From Paenibacillus antri (GTDB taxonomy: Bacteria > Bacillota > Bacilli > Paenibacillales > YIM-B00363), in the NCBI RefSeq assembly GCF_005765165.1, contig NZ_VCIW01000016.1, forward strand, positions 114,187 to 178,186: a DNA stretch of 64,000 bases. The letters are read 5' to 3'. Below, piece by piece: positions 18,184 to 26,444 of the stretch. Positions within the stretch are counted from its first letter, which is position 1. The number at the start of each line of letters is the position of its first letter. Under the pieces are notes generated by a model, which did not search any database, was not told the DNA's origin, and saw nothing but the letters and a program-made list of their open reading frames with translations. The translations under genes were made by a program, and so were the position numbers.

Positions 18184-18978
18184 ATGCTGACCCTATCCAA
18201 CGTTACGAAAATCTTTTACCCGTATTCCGCCGACGAGAAGATCGCCTTATCCAACGTCTCGCTGACGCTTAAGGAAGGGGACTTCGTCACGGTGATCGGC
18301 AGCAACGGGGCGGGGAAGTCGACGCTGATGAACGTCGTGTCGGGCGTGCTCGCGCAGGAACGAGGCGACGTGTCGATCGACGGGACGATCGTCAACGGCA
18401 TGTCCGAGCATGAACGAAGTCGCTGGATCGGCCGCGTGTTCCAAGACCCGATGGCGGGAACGGCTCCGCATATGACGATCGAGGAGAACCTCGCGCTCGC
18501 GCATCTGCGGGGCGCGTCGCGCGGGCTTCGCGCCGGCGTGACGAAGGAGAAGCGGACGATGTTCGTCGAGCAGCTGCGCAGCCTCGGCCTGGGGCTCGAT
18601 TCTCGGCTGACCGCCCGCGTGGGACTATTGTCCGGCGGGGAGCGTCAGGCGCTGAGCCTGCTGATGGCGACGTTCACGCAGCCCAAGGTGCTGCTGCTCG
18701 ACGAGCATACCGCCGCGCTCGATCCGTCCCGCGCGGCGCTCGTGACCGAGCTGACCGACAAGATCGTCAACGAAAACCGGCTGACGACGTTAATGATTAC
18801 GCATAACATGGAGCAAGCGATTCGGCTCGGGAACCGCTTGATCATGATGGATAAAGGGAAGATCATTCTGGATATCGGCGGGGAAGAGAAGCGGGCGCTC
18901 ACGGTCGAATCGCTTCTCGATCGATTCGCGGCGATTCGCGGCGAGAAGCTCGCCGACGAACGCCTCGTCTTGGGGTAA
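18184..18978 (+). CDS. ABC transporter ATP-binding protein (TrpZ-like)
   Basis: 264-residue ATPase. Walker A GSNGAGKST (about residues 39-47), signature LLSGGERQALS (about 156), Walker B LLLDEHTAALD with a His switch (ITHN). These energise the adjacent permease. Glu after Walker B Asp is present, so it should be hydrolytically active. Last gene of the operon. It is convergent with ypdA. Confidence 0.9.
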   Translation: MLTLSNVTKIFYPYSADEKIALSNVSLTLKEGDFVTVIGSNGAGKSTLMNVVSGVLAQERGDVSIDGTIVNGMSEHERSRWIGRVFQDPMAGTAPHMTIEENLALAHLRGASRGLRAGVTKEKRTMFVEQLRSLGLGLDSRLTARVGLLSGGERQALSLLMATFTQPKVLLLDEHTAALDPSRAALVTELTDKIVNENRLTTLMITHNMEQAIRLGNRLIMMDKGKIILDIGGEEKRALTVESLLDRFAAIRGEKLADERLVLG

Positions 18979-18992
18979 TCGAATAGGGGTTA

Positions 18993-19970
18993 TTAGGATC
19001 GCCCGGCGCATAGGTGCCGGGCGATCGCCGTTCCATGGTGCCGGCCGGTCTCGATGAACACTTCGTTCGCGTCCTCGCCGGAGGCGACGACGCCGGCGAC
19101 GTACAGCCCCTTCACCGTCGTCTCCATCGTCTCGGGGTCGTACACCGGGGCGCCCGTCTCCGGCTTGGTCTCGGCGCCGGCGCCTCCGAGCAGCGTCCGG
19201 TCGGGGCGGAAGCCGGTCAACGCCAACACGAAGTCGGCGTCTCTCGTCTCCGCGCTGCCGTCCGCGTGCCGGATCCTCACCCGACCGGGCTGGATCTCGA
19301 CGACTTGAGCGTTATACAGCATCCCGATCGCCCCCTTGGCGACGGCGCCTTCGAACAGCGGACGCACCCAAGGCTTGATCTTCTGCTTCGCGGCGTCGCC
19401 GCGGTAGACGACGAACGGCTCGGCGCCGACGCGGCTGAGCTCCATCGCCGCGTCCACGGCCGAGTTGTTGCCGCCGATGATCGCGACCTTCGTGCCGGCG
19501 TACGGATGCGCCTCCGTGAAGTAATGCGAAACATGCGGCAGCTCTTCGCCCGGAATGCCGATCGCGTTCGGCCGATCGAAATACCCGGTCGCGACGACGA
19601 CGGCGCGCGATTCGTAAAATCGCTTAATGCCGTGCCGCTCCGTCTCGACGAGGAAGAAGCCTTCGGCGGTCTTGCGGATGAGCGTCGCTTCCTCGTACGG
19701 GCGCACGTCCAGCTTGCGCCGCTGCGCGACGTTGCGGTAATACTCGAGCGCCTCCCGGCGCGTAGGCTTGTCGTGCGGCGTCGGAAACGGGTATCCGCCG
19801 ATTTCGAGCAGCTCGGGCGTGCTGAAGAAGTGCAAATTCGTCGGATATCGGTAGATCGAATGGACGAGATTGTATTTTTCGATGACGACGGCGCCGATGC
19901 CGGCGTCTTGCAGCGCGATCGCGGCCGCCAGTCCGCAGGGACCGGCGCCGACGACGATGACGTCTTCCAT
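18993..19970 (-). CDS. ypdA: YpdA-family bacillithiol-disulfide reductase
   Basis: 325-residue FAD/NADPH oxidoreductase. The N-terminal FAD motif is GAGPCGLAAA (residues 8-17) and the NADPH motif is GGNNSAVDAA near residue 170. YpdA (Bdr) proteins recycle bacillithiol disulfide in Bacilli; the atypical Cys in GPCG (Cys14 in the characterised enzyme) is present. GGAGGG precedes the ATG. It follows the B12-binding subunit gene by 41 bases on the same strand, so it may be co-transcribed with the mutase and PKS genes. Confidence 0.88.
   Translation of the reverse strand: MEDVIVVGAGPCGLAAAIALQDAGIGAVVIEKYNLVHSIYRYPTNLHFFSTPELLEIGGYPFPTPHDKPTRREALEYYRNVAQRRKLDVRPYEEATLIRKTAEGFFLVETERHGIKRFYESRAVVVATGYFDRPNAIGIPGEELPHVSHYFTEAHPYAGTKVAIIGGNNSAVDAAMELSRVGAEPFVVYRGDAAKQKIKPWVRPLFEGAVAKGAIGMLYNAQVVEIQPGRVRIRHADGSAETRDADFVLALTGFRPDRTLLGGAGAETKPETGAPVYDPETMETTVKGLYVAGVVASGEDANEVFIETGRHHGTAIARHLCAGRS
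18997..19026. other. Perfect 11-bp hairpin spanning the ypdA stop region
   Basis: GATCGCCCGGC and its exact complement flank an 8-base loop. It sits in the convergent junction between the importer operon and ypdA and overlaps the last ypdA codons. Neither side has a T-run, so it is not a classic intrinsic terminator; it may block convergent transcription or protect the 3' ends. Confidence 0.6.
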
Positions 19971-20011
19971 GGCGAACCCTCCACTCCCAAGAAGGAAAAA
20001 TGAGTTTTCGA

Positions 20012-20470
20012 TTATCCTACCTCATTTTCGCCGAAGATGCCATTCGCGGTATGAAGCGCGTCGCGGAGGAACGCGGCGGCTTCGCTTACGCGCTGATGCG
20101 GCCGGAAGACGGCGGCGACGCCGGTCGCGCGCAGCGCCGGCTCGTCGGCGGCCGGGATGATGCCGCCGACGACGAGCAGCCCGCGCCAGCCGGCGTCCCG
20201 CAGCGCGTCGACGAGCCGCGGCACGATCGTCAGGTGCGCGCCGGCGAGCGACGACAGCCCGACGCAGTCGGCGGCGACGTCGACCGCTTGCCGGGCGACC
20301 TCCTCCGGCGTCCGGCGGATGCCCGTGTAAAACACGGCGAAGCCTTCTTCCCGCAAACCGCGAGCGACGACGAGCGCGCCGCGGTCGTGGCCGTCGAGGC
20401 CGCACTTGGCGATCAGCACCGTGGGCGGCCGCTTCGTCTCGGAACCGAAGCCGGGATGCGTCGAATTCAT
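20012..20470 (-). CDS. Cobalamin-binding subunit of a split acyl-CoA mutase
   Basis: 152-residue B12-binding domain. The base-off/His-on signature DGHDRG (positions 27-32, lower-axial His), SLAGAH and VVGGIIP are all present, as in the C-terminal domain of methylmalonyl-CoA mutase. Here it is a separate polypeptide that must assemble with the large subunit. AAGGGAGAA precedes the ATG, and the start overlaps the large-subunit stop in ATGA (20467-20470), so the two are translationally coupled. A longer open frame upstream is only read-through of the overlapping gene. Confidence 0.9.
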   Translation of the reverse strand: MNSTHPGFGSETKRPPTVLIAKCGLDGHDRGALVVARGLREEGFAVFYTGIRRTPEEVARQAVDVAADCVGLSSLAGAHLTIVPRLVDALRDAGWRGLLVVGGIIPAADEPALRATGVAAVFRPHQRVSEAAAFLRDALHTANGIFGENEVG

Positions 20471-22014
20471 GGGGCGATTCTCCCTTCCGGGATGACGGGC
20501 TCCCGATATTCCCCGAACAGCCGCGCGAGCGCCCCGTAGATTTCGCCGACGGTGCAGCCGGCGTTCGCGGCGTCCAGCATCGCCGGCATGACGTTGGCTC
20601 CGCGTTCCGCGGCGTCCAGGACGGCGGCGAGCGTCCGACCGGCGTCCGCTTCGGAGCGGGCCGCGCGATGCCGCCGTACCGCCTCGGCGGCGCGCGCCTC
20701 TTCGGCGTCGCCGCTCCGCCCCCGCGGGCGGTCGGCCGCCGCGACGTGGCGCGCGGCGTCGCCGGCGAAGCGGTTGACGCCGACGATCGCGCGCTCGCCG
20801 CTCTCCGCGGCGACGTATTCGCGGTACGCCGCCTCGCGCACGGTCGATTGGACGAAGCCGGACTCCACGGCGACGAGCGCGCCGCCGGCGCGGTCGACCG
20901 CGTCCACCCAACGGAGCGCTTCCGCCTCGAGCCGGTCGGTCGCCTCCTCGACCGCATGGGCTCCGCCGAGCGGATCGATGTGGCCGGCGAGGCCGGACTC
21001 GAACGCGAGAATCTGCTGCGTGCGGAGCGCGAGCGCGGCGGACGCCGGCGTCGGCAGCCGCCACGCTTCGTCCTTGGCGTTCGCGTGAAGGCTTTGCGCG
21101 CCGCCTAACACGGCCGCGAGCGCCTGCAGCGTCACGCGGACGACGTTGTTGTCCGTCTCCACGGCCGTAAGCGCCGAGCCGGCCGTCTGCGCATGAAATT
21201 TCATGCGCCACGACTCCGGCCTTCCGGCGCCGAGCCGCGCGCGGGCGAGCTTCGCCCACAGCCGGCGCGCGGCGCGGAATTTCGCCGCTTCCTCAAGCAG
21301 ATCGCAGCCGGCGGAGAAGAAGAACGACAGTCGCGGCGCGACCTCGTCGGCCGACAGCCCGCGGCGCATCGCGGCGGTCGCGTACGCCAGACCGTTCGCG
21401 ACCGCGAAGCCGATCTCTTGACCGGCGTCGGCGCCCGCCTCGCGCAGATGGTACCCGCTGACGCTGACCGGATGCCAGCGGGGGAAGAAGCGGCAGCCGA
21501 ATTCGATCAGGTCGACGGCCATCCGCATCGACGGCGCGGGGGGCAGCAAATATAAGTTCCGCGCGGCGTATTCCTTCAGCACGTCGTTCTGCACCGTGCC
21601 GCGAAGGGCGTCCGCTCCGACGCCGGCTCGCCCGGCCGTCGCCGCGGCGAACGCGAACAGGGCCGGCGCCGTCGCGTTCGCCGTCATCGACAGTCCGACC
21701 GAGCCGAGCGGAATGCCCTTCAGCACCGCATCGAGATCGGCCGCGGTCGCGACGGAGACGCCCGCCCTGCCGACTTCGCCGGCCGCGCGCGCGTCGTCGG
21801 GGTCGATGCCGAGCTGCGTCGGCAAATCGAAGGCGAGCGAGAGACCCGTCTGGCCTTGCGCCAGCAGCCGCTTCAGCCGCCGGTTCGTCTCCCGGGCGGT
21901 GCCGAAGCCGGCGTATTGCCGCATCGTCCACAGCCGTTCCCGGTACATCCCGGGATGGATGCCCCTCGTATACGGAAATTCCCCCGGTCGTTCTTCGTCT
22001 CGTTCCATGGGCAT
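20467..22014 (-). CDS. Acyl-CoA mutase large subunit, methylmalonyl-CoA mutase type
   Basis: 515-residue substrate-binding TIM-barrel subunit without its own B12 domain. Residues that separate family members are readable: Tyr in RQYAGF, Ala in LAFDLP, Arg in PSMR and His in SGYH match the P. shermanii methylmalonyl-CoA mutase (Y89, A116, R207, H244) rather than isobutyryl- or hydroxyisobutyryl-CoA mutases. That predicts a carboxylated acyl-CoA such as succinyl-/methylmalonyl-CoA. GAGAGGAGAA precedes the ATG. No epimerase or MeaB chaperone gene is nearby. It lies 69 bases after bpsB in the same direction. Confidence 0.88.
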   Translation of the reverse strand: MPMERDEERPGEFPYTRGIHPGMYRERLWTMRQYAGFGTARETNRRLKRLLAQGQTGLSLAFDLPTQLGIDPDDARAAGEVGRAGVSVATAADLDAVLKGIPLGSVGLSMTANATAPALFAFAAATAGRAGVGADALRGTVQNDVLKEYAARNLYLLPPAPSMRMAVDLIEFGCRFFPRWHPVSVSGYHLREAGADAGQEIGFAVANGLAYATAAMRRGLSADEVAPRLSFFFSAGCDLLEEAAKFRAARRLWAKLARARLGAGRPESWRMKFHAQTAGSALTAVETDNNVVRVTLQALAAVLGGAQSLHANAKDEAWRLPTPASAALALRTQQILAFESGLAGHIDPLGGAHAVEEATDRLEAEALRWVDAVDRAGGALVAVESGFVQSTVREAAYREYVAAESGERAIVGVNRFAGDAARHVAAADRPRGRSGDAEEARAAEAVRRHRAARSEADAGRTLAAVLDAAERGANVMPAMLDAANAGCTVGEIYGALARLFGEYREPVIPEGRIAP

Positions 22015-22083
22015 GATATCTTCTCCTCTCAGGCGTCAGTCGGTGCGGGAAGCGCAAGCGGCTCAGACGTCTCGGGCGGCGAT

Positions 22084-22596
22084 CTACGCGGACGCGGCGC
22101 GCAGCGCCGCTTCCTCGGCGGCGATGCGGCGGCGAAGCAAGAGCACGTTCAACGCCGGAAACAAGCAGGCGGCGCCGAAGCAGCCGAACAACAGCGGGAA
22201 CGCCAGCATCTCCAGCGTCACGACCAAGTAATTCGGATGCTTCATCCACCGGTACGGACCTTTGCGCACGAGCTTCATGCCGGGGACGACGAAGACGCGC
22301 GTATTCCAGTACGGTCCGAGCGAGCGGATGCACCAGACGCGTCCCGCCTGAAGCAGCAGGAACGCCGCGGCGGCGGCCGCCATCCATGGCGACGGCTCCG
22401 GTCGGCGCCAAAGAAATTCCGCGAAGACGCAGGCGAAGAACGACGCATGCAGCAGGACGATCTTCGGATAAAACGCCGCATCGACCTCGTACCCGCCTAT
22501 CCGGCGGAGCCGTTCCGCGTTGCGCTTCGCAAGGCGCAGCTCCGCCAATCGTTGGACGACGACCGCCCCGAACCAAAGCGCGAACCATAAACTCAT
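22084..22596 (-). CDS. bpsB: Isoprenylcysteine methyltransferase-like membrane enzyme, BpsB/YpbQ type
   Basis: 170-residue membrane protein with about four hydrophobic segments and the ICMT/PEMT-like C-terminal signature GPYRWMKHPNY, where the SAM-binding His and Pro lie. In B. subtilis the adjacent homologue methylates alkylpyrones made by the type III synthase. ATG at 22596 is preferred because GAGGTGG lies eight bases ahead; a GTG at 22608 sits inside that site. It follows bpsA by 37 bases. Confidence 0.85.
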   Translation of the reverse strand: MSLWFALWFGAVVVQRLAELRLAKRNAERLRRIGGYEVDAAFYPKIVLLHASFFACVFAEFLWRRPEPSPWMAAAAAAFLLLQAGRVWCIRSLGPYWNTRVFVVPGMKLVRKGPYRWMKHPNYLVVTLEMLAFPLLFGCFGAACLFPALNVLLLRRRIAAEEAALRAASA

Positions 22597-22633
22597 CGAC
22601 GAGTCCACCTCTTTCCAGGAATAAGGAAGATTT

Positions 22634-23716
22634 TCAAAATCGCAGCAGCAGCAGCTCCGAGCTGAAGCCGGGACCGAGCGCGCCTGCGACGCCGAACTCG
22701 CCCGGGCGAAGCGCGCCGCCTTCGCCGAGCAGCGCCTCGAGCACGAACAACACCGTACAAGACGACATGTTGCCGAATCGGCGCAGTACGCCTTCCGCCG
22801 CCGCCAGCCGTCCCGGCGCCAAGGAGAGCGCCTCGCCGTACGCGCGAAGCACTTTCATCCCTCCGGGATGCAGCGCGTAATGCGCGACGTCCGAAATCGT
22901 CAGGCCGGCGGGAGAGAGCAGCGCCTCCGTCACGCCGCGCATCTCGCGCGTCACGAGGCTCGGGATATCCTTCGAGAAGACGACCTTCAGCCCGTCGTTC
23001 GTGACGTCCCAGCCCATGACGTCGAGCGAGTCCGGCCAGATCGTGCTGCGGGTCGAGACGATCCTCGGGACCGCGCGTCCGCCGGAAACCCGCGCCGCGG
23101 CGACCGCCTCGCCTTCGACGAGCGCCGCGGCGGCGCCGTCGGCGAAGAGGGACGTCGCGATCAGATTGCTCTTCGAGGCGTCGTCCCGAATGAACGTCAA
23201 GCTGCACAGCTCGGCCGCGACGACAAGGCACCGATGCCCAGGGAACGCGCTCACGTATTCGGCGGCCCGGGACAAGCCGGCGGCCCCACCGGCGCACCCG
23301 AGCCCCCAGATCGGCGTCCGCTTGACGTCCGGACGCAGCCCCAGCCGGTTGAACAGGCGCGCGTCGATGCTGGGCGTCGCCGTGCCGGTCGTCGTGACGA
23401 AGAGAATGTGGTCGACTGCGGTCGGCTCGACGCCTGCGCGCTCCAGGCAGTTCCGGGCCGCCTGTTCCGCAAGCGAGGAGGCGTGTTCGACGAACATCCA
23501 GTTCTTCTCTTCCGCATCGTGCGGGACCAGAAACCATTCCAGCGGCATGCAGAAGTGACGCGCGACGATTCCGCTATTATCGAAAATAGGCAACAACCGG
23601 TCCAATTGCGGAACGCTGGCGCCGAACATATGCCGGACCAATTCCTTGACGTCGGCTTGGGGAACGCGGAAATCGGGGACGGCCGTACCGATGGCGGCGA
23701 TCGTCGCATGCAGCAT
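22634..23716 (-). CDS. bpsA: Type III polyketide synthase (BpsA-like alkylpyrone synthase)
   Basis: 360-residue chalcone/stilbene synthase-fold homodimer. The catalytic triad is visible: Cys in GLGCAGGAAG (about 143), His in ALHPGGMKVL (about 287) and Asn in GNMSSCTVLF (about 320). BpsA in B. subtilis condenses long-chain acyl-CoA starters with malonyl/methylmalonyl-CoA into alkylpyrones and alkylresorcinols. GAGGTG precedes the ATG. First gene of a minus-strand cluster with bpsB and a split mutase. It is divergent from the AraC regulator, which might control it. Confidence 0.9.
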   Translation of the reverse strand: MLHATIAAIGTAVPDFRVPQADVKELVRHMFGASVPQLDRLLPIFDNSGIVARHFCMPLEWFLVPHDAEEKNWMFVEHASSLAEQAARNCLERAGVEPTAVDHILFVTTTGTATPSIDARLFNRLGLRPDVKRTPIWGLGCAGGAAGLSRAAEYVSAFPGHRCLVVAAELCSLTFIRDDASKSNLIATSLFADGAAAALVEGEAVAAARVSGGRAVPRIVSTRSTIWPDSLDVMGWDVTNDGLKVVFSKDIPSLVTREMRGVTEALLSPAGLTISDVAHYALHPGGMKVLRAYGEALSLAPGRLAAAEGVLRRFGNMSSCTVLFVLEALLGEGGALRPGEFGVAGALGPGFSSELLLLRF

Positions 23717-23785
23717 CGTGACACCTCGCTATTCGAATTCGTCATCCTAGGTTTTCCAGTCGGCCGGATTCCTTATGCATCGCGG

Positions 23786-23807
23786 GAGACGGTATACGTC
23801 GTCCCGC
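23786..23807. promoter_or_regulatory. Imperfect palindrome between bpsA and the AraC gene
   Basis: A palindromic GTATAC core (with flanking GGGAGACG on the left and GTCGTCCC on the right) in the 127-base divergent intergenic region. A plausible operator, but the arms are not fully complementary. Confidence 0.35.
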
Positions 23808-23843
23808 CAGCCATGATATATTTTCCAAGAGGGGTGGGGCGGA

Positions 23844-24728
23844 ATGGAGTTTCGTCTATCGGCGGGCGGCGCGAACTACGCGATCGAGCACGTTACGACG
23901 AATGTCATGCGGAATCGGCGGAACGAAGCCGTCGCGATGCACCGGCATCCGGTGTTTCATCTGATTTACGTGCTGGAGGGGAAGGGGAAGGTAACGGTCG
24001 GCGGCACCGAAACGACGGCGGCGCCGGGACTGCTGTATATTATTAATCCGAACGTGCCTCATAGCTTCTTGTTCGGCGACGGAGAGCCGCTGACCGATCT
24101 GGAATGCACGTTCCGGCTGTTGGACGAACGGGAGGAGCCGGCGGAGGTCGATTTCTTCGACTTGGTCGAGACGTCCCGGGGGCGGCGCTTGCCGGAAGAG
24201 TTCCGCTCGCAGCCGTTCCGCGTGCCTGAGCGGATGAAGCCGCTGCTGACGGAAGGCTTCGAGCGCGTCCTCGAGCTGTACCGGAGTCCGCTGACGCGGG
24301 GCAGCCTCGCTTTGGCGGTCGCGGACCTGTTATCGCGGGCGGAAGCCGTCGCGTTCGGCGCGAGCCGCGAGGAGGAGGCCCTCGATTCGTCGGAGGCGTT
24401 GATCGACAGCGTCAAGCAGTTCCTTCAGGCGAACCGGGGACGCCCCGTGACGCTTGGAGAGACGGCCGACTTCGCCCATATGACGCCGAATTACTTATGC
24501 CGCGTCTTCAAGGAACGAACCGGCGAGACGCCGATGGGTTATTTGCAGGCGGCTCGGATGCGCGAAGCGGAGAAGCTGCTCGCCCTTACGGACTTGCCCG
24601 TCTATACGATCGCGGAGAAGCTCGGCTACGAGGAACCGTCCTATTTCGCGAGGGTGTTCCGCCGCGCGACCGGCGAGTCGCCGCAGGCGTTCCGCAAGCG
24701 GCTCTTGGCGAGAAACCGGATAAAATAG
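23844..24728 (+). CDS. AraC family regulator with cupin sensor domain
   Basis: 294 residues. The N-terminal cupin-like ligand domain (about 20-110, HRHPVFHLIYVLEGKG) is followed by two helix-turn-helix motifs typical of AraC (about 190-290, ending in GYEEPSYFARVFRRATGESP split over the second HTH). AAGAGGGGTGGGG precedes the ATG. The phytanoyl-CoA dioxygenase gene lies 111 bases downstream on the same strand, and the PKS operon is divergent; either could be the target. The ligand is unknown. Confidence 0.88.
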   Translation: MEFRLSAGGANYAIEHVTTNVMRNRRNEAVAMHRHPVFHLIYVLEGKGKVTVGGTETTAAPGLLYIINPNVPHSFLFGDGEPLTDLECTFRLLDEREEPAEVDFFDLVETSRGRRLPEEFRSQPFRVPERMKPLLTEGFERVLELYRSPLTRGSLALAVADLLSRAEAVAFGASREEEALDSSEALIDSVKQFLQANRGRPVTLGETADFAHMTPNYLCRVFKERTGETPMGYLQAARMREAEKLLALTDLPVYTIAEKLGYEEPSYFARVFRRATGESPQAFRKRLLARNRIK

Positions 24729-24839
24729 TCCGCATAACGGAATAGATCGTGTCTTCTGCGAAGCGGAGGGTTGCCCTATACTGAGGCTGTCAGGTACAGG
24801 AAGGCAACCATCTTACGTATCGAGGAGTGGGTCTGATCC

Positions 24840-25718
24840 ATGAGCTTAACCCGGGAGCAAGTCGCTGATTTCCAAACGTACGGATATGTCATCGCCGAAG
24901 ACGTCTTTACCGACGCCGACTTGGCGCCGGTCATCGCGGAGCTGGAGCGGGAGATCGACCGGAGAGCGCGCGCGCTCCATGCGGAAGGCAAGATTGCGTC
25001 GCTGCACGAAGACGAACCGTTCGAACGGCGCTACGCGCTGCTCCACCGGCAATGCCCGGACATCGGCAGACGATTCGATATCATGTTCTTGCTCGGCTCC
25101 GCCATGTTCGACTTCCTGCGCAACGACAAGCTGCTGGACGTCGTCGAAAGCCTGCTCGGCCGCGAGCTGAGCTGTAACCCGATTCAACATATCCGCGCGA
25201 AAATGCCGTGGACCGGCGACGACGAACAGCCCGCAGGGTACGAGAACGTGCCGTGGCATCAAGATGCCGCCGTCACGTCGAAAGATTCGGAAGCGTCCGA
25301 AATTCTAACGTTCTGGATGCCGCTCGTCGATGCGACGGCGGAGACCGGTTGTATGGAGGTCATGCCGGAGGTGTTCAAGCTCGGGTATTTGGAGCATCAG
25401 GCGGAAGGAGGCACGACGATCGTGCCGAAGCTGCTGCCGGGCGTCAAACCGGTTACCGCGGAATGTCGCAAGGGCGGCATCGTCATCATGAACAAATATA
25501 CGCCGCATCGCGGCACGACGAACCGGTCGAACATCGTGCGCTGGTCGCTCGATCTGCGATACCATAAGACCGGCGCACCGTCGGGAAGATCGCACCAACC
25601 GTCGTTCGTCGTTCGAAGCCGTGCGAATCCGGACAGCGTCTTGAAGGACGACGAGGCGTGGAGGAAGATGTGGCGCGAAGCGCTGGATAGACCGGCGCAA
25701 CCGATTCACAGAGTGTAA
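24840..25718 (+). CDS. Phytanoyl-CoA dioxygenase (PhyH) family protein
   Basis: 292-residue non-heme Fe(II)/2-oxoglutarate oxygenase. The facial triad is visible as WHQD (His and Asp about 139-141) and His in TPHRGTTN (about 222), with Arg nearby to bind 2-oxoglutarate. Family members hydroxylate many substrates, so none is assigned. It has its own leader after the AraC gene, and in Paenibacillus this regulator-PhyH pairing is common (established pattern, recalled not searched). A terminator follows. Confidence 0.85.
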   Translation: MSLTREQVADFQTYGYVIAEDVFTDADLAPVIAELEREIDRRARALHAEGKIASLHEDEPFERRYALLHRQCPDIGRRFDIMFLLGSAMFDFLRNDKLLDVVESLLGRELSCNPIQHIRAKMPWTGDDEQPAGYENVPWHQDAAVTSKDSEASEILTFWMPLVDATAETGCMEVMPEVFKLGYLEHQAEGGTTIVPKLLPGVKPVTAECRKGGIVIMNKYTPHRGTTNRSNIVRWSLDLRYHKTGAPSGRSHQPSFVVRSRANPDSVLKDDEAWRKMWREALDRPAQPIHRV

Positions 25719-25738
25719 CAAGGTTGCACGCGGATGGC

Positions 25739-25779
25739 GACGCTTCCGGAGCCCCCTTACGGGACCGGGAGCGTCTTTC
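25739..25779 (+). terminator. Intrinsic terminator after phyH
   Basis: Stem GACGCTTCCGG / CCGGGAGCGTC (one mismatch or wobble) followed by TTTCG. Confidence 0.7.
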
Positions 25780-25899
25780 GCGTTCCGCATGGAAGAAAGC
25801 GAATGCTTCACCTCGTGAAACGTTTTCCGCTTTGCGTGCGTATATAATTGGAGAACGATTCCACAATCGGAAATGAAAAGGAGCGTGCGTGCGATCGAC

Positions 25900-26433
25900 A
25901 TGTTGGACGTGTATTGGTTTTGTTTCCTCGGCGGCGCGGCGTTCGCGGTATTGCTCGTGTTGTTCGACACGATCGCGGGCGGTTGGGTCGACGGGATATT
26001 CGATGCATTGCCTGACGCGGCGCATCCGATTCTTATCGCAGGCGGCATCGTCTCCTTCGGCGGAGCGGGTATTCTCCTGACCGAATACGGCTCGTTCGGC
26101 GTCTGGACCGTCGTCCTGTTGTCGGCGCTCGCGGCGGCGCTCCTCGCGATCGGGTTGTTTTTCTTCTACGTCAAGCCGATGAGCCAGGCGGAAAATTCGG
26201 TCGCGTATTCGATGAAGGAGCTGGAAGGCAAGCTCGGCGAGGTGTCGGTTCCGATTCCTGCCGGCGGGTACGGCGAAGTGGGCTTTACGTTCGGTCACGG
26301 CTTGGTGTATCATACCGCGAACAGCGACGATGCGGAGACGATCCAAGCCGGCGAGCGGGTGCTCGCGATCGACGTGAAGGACGGCGTCGTCACCGTGTGC
26401 CGATGGTCGGAATCTTATCCAATACATAATTAG
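25900..26433 (+). CDS. yuaF: YuaF-like NfeD-family membrane protein
   Basis: 177 residues from the ATG at 25900. Two or three N-terminal hydrophobic segments (about 5-95) are followed by a soluble OB-fold-like C-terminal domain (GEVSVPIPAGGYGEVGF), as in B. subtilis YuaF. NfeD proteins partner with flotillins in membrane microdomains. The start is uncertain: the ATG at 25873 has AAAAGGAG immediately inside it and the ATG at 25900 is 16 bases beyond that site; family N-termini favour 25900. The flotillin gene follows after 11 bases. Confidence 0.8.
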   Translation: MLDVYWFCFLGGAAFAVLLVLFDTIAGGWVDGIFDALPDAAHPILIAGGIVSFGGAGILLTEYGSFGVWTVVLLSALAAALLAIGLFFFYVKPMSQAENSVAYSMKELEGKLGEVSVPIPAGGYGEVGFTFGHGLVYHTANSDDAETIQAGERVLAIDVKDGVVTVCRWSESYPIHN

Positions 26434-26444
26434 GAGGAGAAGGA

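Noticed and set aside
20471..21259. Long minus-strand frame running into the B12-subunit gene from upstream
   Set aside because: It is the alternate frame of the mutase large subunit; the real B12 gene starts at 20470 with its own ribosome site.
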